From NCBI GenBank assembly GCA_024500155.1, contig CM044871.1, positions 35,628,228-35,692,227 of the forward strand: DNA of 64,000 bases, in the 5' to 3' direction. A program made the translations under genes and the position numbers. Below are positions 1 through 12,416 of the stretch, in pieces; the stretch's first letter is position 1, and the number at the start of each line of letters is the position of its first letter. The stretch comes from Chenopodium formosanum. Taxonomy: Eukaryota > Streptophyta > Magnoliopsida > Caryophyllales > Amaranthaceae. The notes under the pieces are model-generated. The model was given only the letters and a program-made list of their open reading frames with translations, searched no databases and was not told the DNA's origin.

Positions 1-3000
1 AAGAAAGCTTTTTGAATCAAATGAAAGTGAAATACATTCAAACAAAGCTTTTTGAATCTAATGAAAGTCACACATAATCAAACAATTCGTTTTGAATCAA
101 AATAAAGTAATACAAATTAAAACAAAGCTTTTTGAATCAAATGCAAGTCAAACACATTCAAACAAAGCTTTTTAATTCAAATGAAAGTCAAACACATTCA
201 AACAAAGCTTTTAAAATCAAATGAAATTTAAACACATTTAAACAATCCTTTTTGAATCGAAATAAATTAAAACAAATTCAAAGAAAGTTTTTTGAATCAA
301 AAGAAAGTCAAACACATTCAAACAAGCTTTTTGAATCAAATGAAAGTCAAACACATTCAAACAAATCTTTCAAATTCAAATAAAAGTCAACGAATTCAAA
401 CATAGCTTTTTGAATCAAATAAAAGTCAAACACATTCAAACATAGCTTTTTTGAATCAAATACAAGTCAAACACATTCAAACAAAGGTTTTTGAATCAAA
501 TGAAAGTCAATCACATTTAAACAAAGTTTTTTGAATCAAATGAAAGTCAAACACATTCAAGCAAAGCTTTTTGAATTAAATACAAGTCAAACAAATTCAA
601 ACAAAGCTATTTAATTCAAATGGAAGTCAAACACATTCAAACAAAGCTTTTTGAATCAAATGAAATTTAAACACATTCAAATAAATCTTTTTGAATCGAA
701 ATAAAGTCAAACACATTCAAATATTGCTTTTTGAAACAAATGAAAGTCAAACACATTAAAATAAATCTTTTAGAATCGAAATAAAGTCAAACAAACACAA
801 ACAAAGCTTTTAGAATCAAAGGAAATTTAAACACATTCAAAGAAATCTTTTTGGATAGAAATACATTCAAACACTTGCAAACAAAACTTTTTGAATCAAA
901 AGAAAGTTAAACACATTCAAACAAAAGTGTTTGAATCAAATGAAAGTCAAACACATTCAAACAAAGCTTTTTGAATCAAATGAAAGTAAAATACTTTCAA
1001 ACAAAGCTTTTTGAATCAAATGAAAGTCAAACCCATTGAAACAAACATTTTTAAATCATATGAAAGTCAAACACATTCAAACATAGCTTTTTGAATCAAA
1101 TGAAAGTTAAACACATTCAAACAATGCGTTTTGAATCAATTAAAAAACAAACACATTCAAACAAAGCTTTTTTAATCAAATGAAAGTCAAATACTTTCAA
1201 ATAAAGATTATTGAATCAAATAAAAGTCAAACACATTCAAACATATCTTTTTAGATCGAAATACATTCAAACACATTCAAACAAAGCTTTTTGAGTCAAA
1301 TGATAGTCAAACACATTTAAACAAATCTTTTTAAACCATATGAAAATGAAACACATTCAAACATAGTCTTTTGAATCAAATAAACTTAAACACATTCAAA
1401 CTAATCTTTTAAAATCAAATGAAAGTCAAACACATTCAAACATAGCTTTTTGAATCAAATTAAAGTCAAACACATTCAAACAAATTTTTCAAAATCAAAT
1501 GAAAGTTAAACACATTCAAACAAAGCTTTTTAAATCATATGAAAGTCAAACACATTCAAACATAGCTTTTTGAATCAAATTAAAGTCAAACATATTCAAA
1601 CAAAGTTTTTTTGAATCAAATAAAAGTCAAACACATTTAAACAAATCTTTTTAAATCATATGAAAGTCAAACATATTCAAACATAGCTTTTTTAATCAAA
1701 TGAAAGTCAAACACATTTAAAAAAATCTTTTTGAATTAAATGAAATTTAAACACATTCAAATAAATCTTTTTGGATCGAAATAAAGTCAAATATATTCAA
1801 ACAAAGCTTTTTGAATCAAATGAAAGTCAAAACGTTCAAATAAAGCTTTATAAATCAAATGAAAGTCAAACACATTCAAACAAAGCTTTTTGAATCATAT
1901 GAAAGTCAAACACATTTAAATAAAACTTTTTGAATCAAATGAGAGTCAAATACATTGAAATATATATCTTTTTGAATCAAAATAAAGTCAAACACATTCA
2001 AAAAAAGCTTTTTGAATCAAATGAAAGTTAAACACATTCAAACAAAGCTTTTTTAATTAAATGAAAGTCGAACACGTTAAAAAAAAAGCTTTATGACTCA
2101 AATCATAGTCAAACAAATTCAAACAAATCTTTTTGGATAGAAATACATTCAAACACATGCAAACAAAACTTTTTGAATCAAAAGAAAGTTAAACACATTC
2201 AAACAAAAGTGTTTGAATCAAATGAAAGTCAAACATATTCAAACAAAGTTTTTTGAATCAAATGAAAGTAAAATACTTTCAAACAAAGCTTTTTGAATCA
2301 AATGAAAGTCAAACACATTGAAACAAACATTTTTAAATCATATGAAAGTCAAACACATTCAAACATAGCTTTTTGAATCAAATGAAAGTTAAACACATTC
2401 AAACAATGCTTTTTGAATCAATTAAAAAACAAACACATTCAAACAAAGCTTTTTTAATCAAATGAAAGTGAAATACTTTCAAATAAAGATTTTTGAATCA
2501 AATAAAAGTCAAACACATTCAAACATATCTTTTTAAATCGAAATACATTCAAACACATTTAAACAAATCTTTTTGGTTCGAAATACAGTCAAACACATTC
2601 AAATAAAGATTTTTGAGTCAAATAAAAGTTAAATACATTTAAATAATTCTTTTTGAATCGAATAAAAGTAAACACATTCAAACAAAATTTTTTAATCAAA
2701 AGAAAGTCAAACACATTCAAACAAAGCTTTTTGAATCAAATGATAGTCAAACTCATTCAAACAAAGCTTTTTGAATCAAATGATAGTTAAACACATTCAA
2801 ATAAATCTTTTAGAATCGAAATAAAGTCAAACACATTCAAACAAAGATTTTAGAATCAAATGAAATTTACGCACATTCAAAGAAATCTTTTTGGATCGAA
2901 ATACATTCAAACACATTGAAACAAAGCTTTATGAATAAAAAGAAAGTCAAACACATTCAAACAATTCTATTTGAATCGAAAAAAAGTAAAAACACATTCA

Positions 3001-6000
3001 AACAAAGCTTTTTGAATCAAAAGAAAGTCAAACACATTCAAACAAAGTTTTTTGAATCAAATGAAAGTCAAACACAATCAAACAAATCTATTTAAATCAT
3101 ATGAAAGTCAAACACATTCAAACATAGCGTTTTGAATGAAATGAAGGTCAAACACACTTGAACAAAGACTTTTGAATCAAATGAAAGTCAAACACATTCA
3201 AATAAATCTTTTCGAAACGAAATAAAGTCAAACACATTCAAACCAAGCTTTTTGAATCATATGAAAGAAAAACACATTCTAACAAATCTTTTTGAAACAA
3301 ATGAAAGTCAAACACATTCAAACAAAGCTTTTTGAATCAAATGAAAGTCAAACACATTCAAACAAATCTTTTTGGATTGAAGGACAGTCAAACACATTCA
3401 AACATAGCTTTTTGAATCAAATGAAAGTTAAACACATTCGAACAAAGCTTTTTGAGTTAAATGAAAGTCAAACACATTCAAATAAATATTTTTAGATCGA
3501 AATAAAGTCAAACACATTCAAACAAAGCTTTTTGAATCAAATGAAAGTCAAACACATTCAAACAAAGCTTTTTGAATGAAATGAAAGTAAAACATATTCA
3601 AACAAAGCTATTTGAATCAAATGAAAGTCAAATACATTGAAACAAAGTTTTTCAAATCTAATGAAAGTCAAACACATTCAAACAATTCTTTTTGAATCAA
3701 AATAAAGTAAAACAAATTCAAACAAAGCTTTTTGAATCAAAAGAAAGTTAAACACATTCAAACAGATCTTACAAAATAAAATGAAAGTCAAACATATTCA
3801 ACCAAAATTTTTTGAATCAAATGAAAGTCAAACACATTCAAACAAATCATTTTAAATCATATGAAAGTCAAACACATTCAAACATAGCTTTTTGAATAAA
3901 ATGAAAGTCAAACACATTAAAAAAAAAATTTTTGGATCGAAATACATTTAAACACATTCAAACAAAACTTTTTGAATCAAATGAAAGTCAAACACATTCA
4001 AATAAAGCTTTTTGAATCAAATGAAATTTTAATACATTTAAACAATTCTTTTTAGATCATATGAAAGTCAAACACATTCAAACATTGCTTTTTTAATCAA
4101 ATGAAAGTCAAACACATTCAAAGAAAGCTTTTTGAATCAAATGAAAGTGAAATACATTCAAACAAAGCTTTTTGAATCTAATGAAAGTCACACACAATCA
4201 AACAATTCGTTTTGAATCGAAATAAAGTAATACAAATTAAAACAAAGCTAAATGCAAGTTAAACACATTCAAACAAAAGCTTTTTGAATCAAATGAAAGA
4301 TAAATACTTTCAAACAAAGGTTTTTGAATCAAATGAAAGTCAAACACATTCAAACAAATCTTTTCAGATCGAAATACATTCATACACATTGAAACAAAAC
4401 TTTTTGAATCAAAAGAAAGTCAAACACGTTCAAACAAAGCTTTTTGAATCAAATGAAAGTCAAACACGTTCAAACAAAGCTTTATGAATCAAATGAATGT
4501 CAAACACATTCAAACAAATATTTTTATATCAAATGAAAGTCAAATACTTTCAAACAAAGCTTTTTGTATCAAATGAAAGTCAAACACATTCAAATAAATC
4601 TTTTTGAATCGAAATAAAGTCTAACACATTCAAACAAATCTTTTAGAATCAAATGAAATTTAAACACATTCAAAGAAATCTTTTTGGATCCAAATAATTT
4701 CAAACAAATTCAAACAATGCTTTATAAATCTAAAGAAAGTCAAACACATTCAAACATTTCTATTTGAATCGAAAAAAAGTTAAAACACATTCAAACAAAG
4801 CTTTTTGAATAAAAAAAAAAAAAGTCAAACACATTCAAAAAAAGTTTTTTTGAATCAAATGAAAGTTAAACACAATCAAACAAATCTATTTTTATCATAT
4901 GAAAGTCAAACACATTTAAACATAGCGTTTTGAATCAAATGAAGGTCAAACACATTTGAACAAATACTTTTGAATCAATTGAAAGTCAAACACATTCAAA
5001 TAAATCTTTTCAAAACGAAATAAAGTCAAACACATTCAAACAAAGCTTTTTGAATCATATGAAAGAAAAACACATTCTAACAAATCTTTTTGAAACAAAT
5101 GAAAGTCAAACACATTCAAACAAAGCTTTTTGAATCAAATGAAAGTCAAACACATTTAAACAAATCTTTTTGGATTGAAGGACAGTCAAACACATTCAAA
5201 CATAGCTTTTTGAATCAAATGAAAGTTAAACACGTTCGAACAAAGCTTTTTGAGTCAAATGAAAGTCAAACACATTCAAATAAATCTTTTTAGATCGAAA
5301 TAAAGTCAAACACATTCAAACAAAGATTTTTGAATCAAATAAAAGTCAAACACATTCAAACAAAGCTTTTTAAATGAAATGAAAGTAAAACACATTCAAA
5401 CAAAGCTATTTGAATCAAATGAAAGTCAAATACAATGAAACAAATTTTTTAATTCTAATGAAAGTCAAACACATTCAAACAATTCTTTTTGAATCAAAAT
5501 AAAGTAAAACAAATTCAAACAAAGCTTTTTGAATCAAATGAAAGTTAAACACATTCAAACAGATCTTACAAAATAAAATGAAAGTCAAACATATTCAAAC
5601 AAAATTTTTTGAATCAAATGAAAGTCAAACACATTCAAACAAATCATTTTAAATCATATGAAAGTCAAACACATTCAAGCATAGCATTTTGAATAAAATG
5701 AAAGTCAAACACATTAAAAAAAATCTTTTTGGATCGAAATACATTCAAACAAAACTTTTTGAATCAAAAGAAAGTCAAACACATTCAAACAAAATTGTTT
5801 GAATCAAATGAAAGTCAAATAGATTCAAACAAAACTTTTTAAATCATATGAAAGTCAAACACATTCAACCATAGCTTTTTGAATCAAATGAAAGTCAAAC
5901 ACATTCAAATAAAGCTTTTTGAATCAAATGAGAGTCGATCACATTCAAATAAATCTTTTTGAATCGAAATAAAGTCAAACACATTCAAACAAATCTTTTT

Positions 6001-6882
6001 GGATTCAAATACATTCAAACACATTCAAACAAAACTTTTTAAATCAAAATAAAGTCAAACACATTCAAACAAAAGTGTTTGAATAAAATGAAAGTCAAAC
6101 ACATTCAAACAAAAGCTTTTTGAATTAAATGAAAGATAAATACTTTCAAACAAAGGTTTTTGAATCAAACGAAAGTCAAACACATTCAAACAAATCTTTT
6201 CAGATCGAAATACATTCATAAACATTCAAACAAAACTTTTTTAATCAAAAGAAAGTCAAACACGTTCAAACAAAGATTTTTGAATCAAATAATAGTCAAA
6301 CTTATTTAAACAAGTCTTTATAAATTAAATGAAAGTCAAACACATTCAAACATAGCTTTTTAAATCAAAAGAATGTCAAACACTTTCAAACATAATTTTT
6401 TGAATCAAATGAAAGTCAAACACATTCAAACAAATCTTTTTAAATCAACTGAAAGTCAAACACATTCAAACATTACTTTTTGAAACAAATGAAAGTCAAA
6501 CACATTCAAACAAAGCTTTTTGAATCAAATGATAGTTAAACACATTCAAATAAATCTTTTAGAATCGAAATAAAGTCAAACACATTCAAACAAAGCTTTT
6601 AGAATCAAATGAAATTTACGCACATTCAAAGAAATCTTTTTGGATCGAAATACATTCAAACACATTGAAACAAAGCTTTATGAATAAAAAGAAAGTCAAA
6701 CACATTCAAACAATTCTATTTGAATCGAAAAAAAGTAAAAACACATTCAAACAAAGCTTTTTGAATCAAAAGAAAGTCAAATACATTAAAACAAAGTTTT
6801 TTGAATCAAATGAAAGTCAAACACAATCAAACAAATCTATTTAAATCATATGAAAGTTAAACACATTCAAACATAGCGTTTT
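1..6882. repeat. 40-bp tandem satellite array, block 1
   Basis: Continuous head-to-tail copies of a 40-bp AT-rich monomer. The first half typically reads caaacacattcaaacaaagc; the second half is a T-run, GAATCAAATG and AAAGT. An AAGCTT (HindIII) site spans the middle. Variants include AAATC for AAAGC, GGATCGAAATACA for GAATCAAATGAAA, and CATATG in place of CAAATG. Indels shift the phase in places. The short open frames here are by-products: 40 is not a multiple of 3, so the frame rotates over three monomers and the usual TGA is often mutated. The last five bases (GTTTT) are the target duplication of the next element. Confidence 0.97.
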
Positions 6883-7842
6883 TTATTAGCGGAAAACTAG
6901 GTCTTTATCTAATCTTCTATCGGTCAAACTAAATTTATAAACACTTAACAAACCTAAATACGAGTATAGAGGCAAGTCAAGGGTCGAACCCAAAGGAACG
7001 GTAATGTTCAAATACTTTCAATTATGCGCCTAAGCTAGGTCGAAGACGAAGGTAAGAGAGAATACTAACAACTAACAAAACAAGTAACCAAGGAAATAAA
7101 ACACTAGGAATGGGGATCAACAAGTAATCATGTCAATTGCAACAACTTGGAAGAGTATGCCAATCAAAGGTTGTGAGGACTAATGAAAAGAGCAATCAAT
7201 TGGAATCAAAGAGCTATCTCCTAATTGTTAAGCTAGGGTTCACTATGAATAACAAATCAAGAGAATCACAATCAAAACCAATAGACAATTGCAATCCCTA
7301 AAGCAATTGTTCGTGTCATTAGCAATTACAATGTAATATAACATAATTCTCAAGGCCTAATTGAATTACACACATGCAAACCTTCATTAATCACTTTAAT
7401 CTCTACAATTAATCAACACAATTCCAAAATTAATCACAATTAATCATTCATACAAGTTTCACCCAATTCCTAGCTAAAAACTACTCAAACAACATCATCA
7501 AATCAACTATCAACTATAGAGAACAAGAATCAACAAAATATTAAGAACAATTACTCTAATCAAACATCAAATATCAAAATCAAACCAAACAAACATCAAA
7601 TTAAACAAAGCAATTGAATGAGATAGAGTTTAGAAATGCTCATTGATAATTAAGAAGATCTCCAACACAATTGTCACACTTGCATCTTCAATCTCTCAAT
7701 CACCATTGAAATTCCTCACTTTCTCTCTCTAAAACTACTCCTAATCTAGCCTAATCTAGAGAGAGAAGCTCTCAACCTAAGAGAGAGAAAACTATTCTAA
7801 AACTAAAGAATTACATGAATGAAGAATAATGGAAACCAAAAA

Positions 7843-7852
7843 CTATATAAAC
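7843..7852 (-). promoter_or_regulatory. TATA-like box of the 3' LTR
   Basis: The minus strand reads TTTATATAG in the expected place between the GC-rich word cluster and a CT-rich leader. The same site recurs at about 11703-11712 in the 5' LTR, where it would drive element transcription. Confidence 0.5.
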
Positions 7853-7890
7853 AAAAGGAGAAAAGAAGCTTAAAATCATAAAAGACCCAA

Positions 7891-8096
7891 AAACCCGCGC
7901 CCGCAGAGTAATCGGTCGCGCCCGCGGAGGGGAACATACACCCTGATAGCCGCGCCCGCGGGGCCAAGGCCCGCGCCCTCGAGGAGCCCTCGGGACAACC
8001 GCGGGTGCTTACTTCCCAAATACGGCAGTTTTGGAGCTGCATTAACCCCGCGCCCGCGGGTATTGTAGCCCGCGCCTGCGGCAGTTTTCCAGGGAC
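7891..8096. repeat. GC-rich palindromic word cluster in LTR
   Basis: About six variants of CCGCGCCCGCGG occur within about 200 bp of otherwise AT-rich DNA. The words are spaced irregularly and separated by unrelated sequence. The other LTR has a shorter version at 11752-11925. The cluster lies on the minus strand just upstream of the TATA-like box. Confidence 0.8.
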
Positions 8097-8586
8097 AACT
8101 ACAGAAGGCTGTAACTTCCGATCTAAGATTTTTATGAAGGCGTGCGACCTATCATTGGAAAGCTCTTCAAGTCTAGTTTCCAACCCAACTTGAATCACAC
8201 TAATCCGATTTGTATAACTTGAGATATGACTAAAACAATGCACAAAGGTCCTATTTGATACTTTGCAATCCTTCGTTTTCCTTTGTTTCAAACTCAAATT
8301 CAATTCCGAAGAGTGCATATTGATCCTAGTGGGTGCTATTTTCAATTCCCATGCATATAGACTGCGACGTACCTACAAAACAAGACAAAGAAACGGAGAA
8401 GCAAGAGAAGTAGCCAAGAAATGAATAAAATGATAAGAAAGCCATTAAAAGCATGCATTTCTCTAAACTAACACAAAAACACACGAATCGAGCATTATTC
8501 TCTATAAACACGACATAAACGACTACTAAGGAGCATAGAAATATAAAGAAAACATAGCCTAAAGGTGCCATAAATGGCACGGATCA

Positions 8587-8606
8587 AATTCCCCCAAGCT
8601 AAACTT
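8587..8606 (-). other. Polypurine tract region
   Basis: Directly inside the left LTR the minus strand reads AGCTTGGGGGAATT and then LTR TGATCC. A G-run abutting the 3' LTR is the usual primer for plus-strand DNA synthesis and confirms minus orientation. Confidence 0.75.
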
Positions 8607-9057
8607 TTGCTCGTCCTCGAGCAATACAAAATCCAACCCAAGGGAAAAATGTTGACATTATTCAAGAAAAAAAAGAAACGAGAAAACTAGAGAAGATGGG
8701 AATATACACTAACTTACTTTCGTAGGAATCACTGTCAATTTTAGCAACTAAAGACAAGCCATTTAAACCCCTAGATCGCCCTAGAGGACGAGTGATGCTC
8801 TTGTAAGGGTATCCTAAGAGTTTACCCATAACTCTCATAATAATACAAACAAGGCAAAGCATGAAAAAGAAAACAAAATACAAGAAAAGCAAACAAATGT
8901 TCATGAAAGGACTTTTGAAAATGTACAAGCACAATGAATGCAAATCTTTCTAAACAAGTAAGGGAGTGCACGCTATAAGATACCTAAGTTTGATTGAAAC
9001 ATAAAAATGCTAAGCATAGGAACTAGTTATCACACTCCACTTTCATCCGAAACGGTC

Positions 9058-10329
9058 TTACCGCGTTCCCCCTACTAATCTCATATCTCCCCATAGTGAG
9101 CATCTCATAGATTCCGCGAAGGAACCGGAAAAAGACAAATGAGCTTTATTAAAATCATCATAGACAAGAGGGTCCCCAACAGTCTCATTGACAAAAGAAG
9201 GGAGGGAAATAGGAGTGTAAGGGATATGGTTGAATCTTCTTGAAAAAGGGGTATGAGAAAAGAGAAAATGGGCTATAGTCTCACAAATGAACTTTTTCTC
9301 ACCACCATGCCTCAAATCACCAATAAGAGCATGAAAATCAATCATAGAGTCCTCAAAAGAAGAACACTTATGATATCCATCTCCCTCAAACATCCAACCT
9401 CCAAGAGGAACAACATAATCCCCTCCATAACAACTATGAACAACAACTCCCTCAACAACTTTAAATCCCAAGGTCTCAAAACCATGCATGAATGGATGCA
9501 AATTCATTTCAAACTCATCTCTCTCCCACGAAGCATCCTCAATGAACTCATTTAAAAGGATATGGGTTTTCTTTTGACTCTCAAAGAATGCATTGGTCAT
9601 AACCTCAATCGAGTTGAAATACTCATGGATAGAAGAGTCACAAACATGCACATGAGACTCATCAAGATGGGAAAGAGGGTTAGAAATTTCAATATCAACA
9701 CTCTCTTCATTCTCAACTCCTTCACCATCACTCAAATGCTCACCAATGGGATCCTCACACTCTCTTGGTTGCTCAAAATCATCATCATCATCCTCAACAC
9801 ACACATTAAATTGGGATTTATCACAAACAAGCATCAAGGATGACAATTGTCTTTCTAACTCTTCTCCTCTTCTCTTTTCCTCCTCAATACGCTCCTCATT
9901 CTTTTTCATTATCTCTAATTGACCTCTTATAGAATTAAGAATCCTCTCCTTACTAGGCCCAAACACATTATCAAGCTCAATGCGCCTAATTTGAGACTCA
10001 AATATATCAACAAGATATTCAAAAGATGTAGAAGGTTGAGGCTCAACAAGAGAAGAAGAAGTACAACCAATATTGGAAGAATCAACATTAAGATCATGAG
10101 CATATACATCACATTGGGGAGTGGGGGCACAATTTATAACATGAGATTCACCATTAAGGGAATGAAGCACATCACAAGAAGGCATAGTAAATAATGAAGA
10201 ATATTGAAACACACCATTAGCATCAACTTGAGCTTGCACTTCATTATCATGAACAAAAGGAGAAATAAAGTTGAAATCATGTGTTCTAGGTTCACTTAAG
10301 GGCTCATGTGACAAATCATGGGAATTCAT
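9058..10329 (-). CDS. Uncharacterised retrotransposon-encoded protein, 423 aa
   Basis: This uninterrupted 423-codon frame is the only ORF inside the Athila-like element. I do not recognise a domain. Residues about 125-165 are rich in E, K, R, L and I with heptad-like spacing and probably form a coiled coil. Residues 179-184 are an acidic run (EDDDDD). The N-terminal third is rich in S, H, D and P. There is no CCHC knuckle, no aspartic protease DTG/DSG and no RT motif. The start lies about 390 nt downstream of the primer site, leaving an AT-rich leader with many stops. The position is that of a gag gene, but similarity to any gag is not visible. That the frame stays open although the LTRs have diverged suggests it was maintained until recently. 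A structural or RNA-binding role in a non-autonomous element is only a guess. Confidence 0.6.
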   Translation of the reverse strand: MNSHDLSHEPLSEPRTHDFNFISPFVHDNEVQAQVDANGVFQYSSLFTMPSCDVLHSLNGESHVINCAPTPQCDVYAHDLNVDSSNIGCTSSSLVEPQPSTSFEYLVDIFESQIRRIELDNVFGPSKERILNSIRGQLEIMKKNEERIEEEKRRGEELERQLSSLMLVCDKSQFNVCVEDDDDDFEQPRECEDPIGEHLSDGEGVENEESVDIEISNPLSHLDESHVHVCDSSIHEYFNSIEVMTNAFFESQKKTHILLNEFIEDASWERDEFEMNLHPFMHGFETLGFKVVEGVVVHSCYGGDYVVPLGGWMFEGDGYHKCSSFEDSMIDFHALIGDLRHGGEKKFICETIAHFLFSHTPFSRRFNHIPYTPISLPSFVNETVGDPLVYDDFNKAHLSFSGSFAESMRCSLWGDMRLVGGTR

Positions 10330-10720
10330 GCTAATATTAAAAGAATCAAGACATTGCTTATCAATATCAGACTCATGATTACCCCTATCATAAACATCCC
10401 TAACAAACCAAACATAAAAATCCCAAGCATCATCAATTTACAATGCTCTAAATTCACCATTATGCATACATTCAACTTCATCCCTAGTTTGCTCATTCAA
10501 ACCAAAATAACAAATCTCACAAGCCTCCCAAATATTACAACAATTATAGTCCAAAATATCTCAAGTCTAATGAAATATTAACAAAAAGGCTCATTGCCAT
10601 ATTGAGGAAATGATAGACATGCCATTTTTTTTTTCACAAAAAAAACAAAAATCAAATAAAAGTAAAAATATACACAAAGACCTAGACTCAAGCAATCAAA
10701 AACACTCAAACAAAGACACT
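10330..10720. other. Leader between primer site and ORF, no gene seen
   Basis: AT-rich, with stops in all frames beyond short spurious ORFs. It holds a poly-T stretch near 10625 and A-rich sequence. On the minus strand it is the untranslated leader between the primer site and the 423-codon ORF. Confidence 0.6.
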
Positions 10721-10740
10721 GTTCCCCGGCAACGGCGCCA
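10721..10740 (-). other. Primer binding site, tRNA-Asp
   Basis: The minus strand reads TGGCGCCGTTGCCGGGGAAC, of which the first 18 bases match the complement of the 3' end of plant tRNA-Asp(GTC), including its CCA. It starts 3 nt inside the 5' LTR (10744-12416). tRNA-Asp priming is common in Athila and some other Ty3/gypsy elements. Confidence 0.88.
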
Positions 10741-10743
10741 TAT

Positions 10744-12416
10744 TGATGAGTGGAAAACTAGGTCGTTATCTAATCTTCCTTCGGTCAAACTAAATTTATA
10801 AACACTTAACAAACCTAAATACGAGTATAGAGGCAAGTCAAGGGTCGAACCCAAACGAACGGTAATGTTCGAGCACTTTCAATTATGCACCTAAGCTAGG
10901 TCAAAGACGAAGGTAAGAGAGAATACTAACAACTAACAAAACAAGTAACCAAGGAAATAAAACACTAGGAATAGGGATCAACAAGTAATCATGTCAATTG
11001 CAATAACTTGGAATAGTATGCCAATCAAAGGTTGTGAGGACTAATGAAAAGATCAACCAATTGGAATCAAAGAGCTATCTCGTAATTGTTAAGCTAGGGT
11101 TCACTATGAATAACAAATCAAGAAAATTACAATCAAAACCAATAGACAATTGCAATCCCTAAATCAATTGTTCATGTCATTAGCAATTACAATGCAATCT
11201 AACATAATTCTCAAGGCCTAATTGAAATACACAGATGCAAACCTTCATTAATAACTTTAATCTCAACAATTAATCAACACAATTTCAAAATTAATCACAA
11301 TTAATCATTCATACAAGTTTCACCCAATTCCTAGCCAACAACTACTCAAACAACATCATCAAATCAACTATCAACTATAGAAACAAGAATCAACAAAATA
11401 TCAAGTACAATTACTCTAATCAAACATCAAATATCAAAATCAAACCAAACAAACATCAAAATAAACAAAACAATTGAATGAGATAGAGTTTAGAAATGCT
11501 CATTGATAATTAAGAAGATCTCCAACACAATTGTCACACTTGCATCTTCAATCTCTCAATCACAATTGAAATTCCTCACTTTCTCTCTCTAAAACTACTC
11601 CTAATCTAGCCTAATCTAGAGAGAGAAGCTCTCAACCTATGAGAGAGAAAACTATTCTAAAACTAAAGAATTACATGAATAAAGAATAATGGAAACTAAA
11701 AACTATATAAACAAAAGGAGAAAAGAAGCTTAAAATCGTAAAAAACCCAGAAACCCGCGCCCGCGGAGGGGAACGGACACCCTGATAGCCGTGCCCGCGG
11801 CCCAAGCCCGCGCCCTCAGGGAGCCCTCGGGACAACCGCGGGTGCTTACTGCCCAAATACGGCAGTTTTGGAGCTGCAGCAACCCCGCGCCCGCGGGTAC
11901 TGTAGCCCGCGACAGTTTTCCAGGGCCAACTTCAGAAGGTTGTAACTTCCGATCTAAGAATTGTATGAAGGCGTGCGACCTATCATTGAAAAGCTCTTCA
12001 AATTTAGTTTCCAACCCAACTTGAATCACCCTAATCCAATCCGTATAATTTGAGATATGACTATAACAATGCACAAAGGTCCTATTTGATACTTTGCAAT
12101 CCTTTGTTTTCCTTTGTTTCAAACTCAAATTCAATTCTGAAAAGTGCATATTGATCCTAGTAGGTACTATTTTCAATTCCCATGCATATAGCCCGCGACG
12201 TACCTACAAACAAGACAAAGAAACAGAGAAGCAAGAGAAATAGCCGAGAAATGAATAAAATGATAAGAAAGCCATTAAAAGCATGCATTTCTCTAAACTA
12301 ACACAAAAACACGCGAATCGAGCATTATTCTCTAAAAACACGACATAAACGACTACAAAGGAGCATAGAAATATAAAGAAAACATAGCTTAAAGGTGCCA
12401 TAAATGGCACGGATCA
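10744..12416 (-). repeat. 5' LTR of the Athila-like element
   Basis: This 1,673-bp LTR has intact TG...CA ends (TGATGAG... and ...GGATCA on the plus strand). It carries the same landmarks as the 3' LTR: palindrome at 12395-12410, GC word cluster at 11752-11925, and TATA-like box at about 11703-11712. It is followed by the GTTTT target duplication at 12417-12421. Confidence 0.92.

Larger units (their letters stand above)
6883..8586 (-). repeat. 3' LTR of the Athila-like element
   Basis: This 1,704-bp LTR on the minus strand runs from TGATCC (8586) to a mutated terminus (TTATTAG on the plus strand where the other LTR has TGATGAG). Minus-strand landmarks in order: a 16-bp palindrome at 8565-8580, a GC-rich word cluster at 7891-8096, a TATA-like TTTATATAG at 7843-7852, a CT-rich leader at about 7690-7800, and a conserved GGGTTCGACCC mini-hairpin near 6975. 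It has extra GC-rich sequence near 7895-7925 that is missing from the other LTR. Confidence 0.92.
6883..12416 (-). mobile_element. Non-autonomous LTR retrotransposon, Athila-like PBS and PPT, minus strand
   Basis: Two LTRs (6883-8586 and 10744-12416) bracket only 2,157 bp. The satellite is split with a perfect 5-bp duplication, GTTTT at 6878-6882 and 12417-12421. A 20-base tRNA-Asp primer site at 10721-10740 lies 3 nt inside the right LTR, and a GGGGG-containing polypurine tract lies against the left LTR, so the element reads on the minus strand. There is no protease, RT, RNase H or integrase; one 423-codon ORF is the only coding content. In the first 280 bp the LTRs differ at about 14 sites by eye, so the insertion is not very young. 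Gypsy/Athila affinity is inferred from PBS and PPT only. Confidence 0.9.

Noticed and set aside
3292..5293. Repeated 60-95 codon ORFs in the satellite, for example 3292-3495, 4284-4487 and 5090-5293
   Set aside because: They are rotating-frame translations of the 40-bp monomer. They appear wherever the usual TGA is mutated, and none has codon bias, a promoter or conserved length.
7803..8345. 180-codon minus-strand ORF across the GC-rich LTR part
   Set aside because: It lies wholly inside the LTR, its frame comes from a GC-rich repeat tract, and the copy in the other LTR (11730-12176) is a different length. No domain is visible.
10721..10740. tRNA-Asp gene fragment
   Set aside because: Only the 3' end complement is present, 3 nt inside an LTR; it is a primer binding site.
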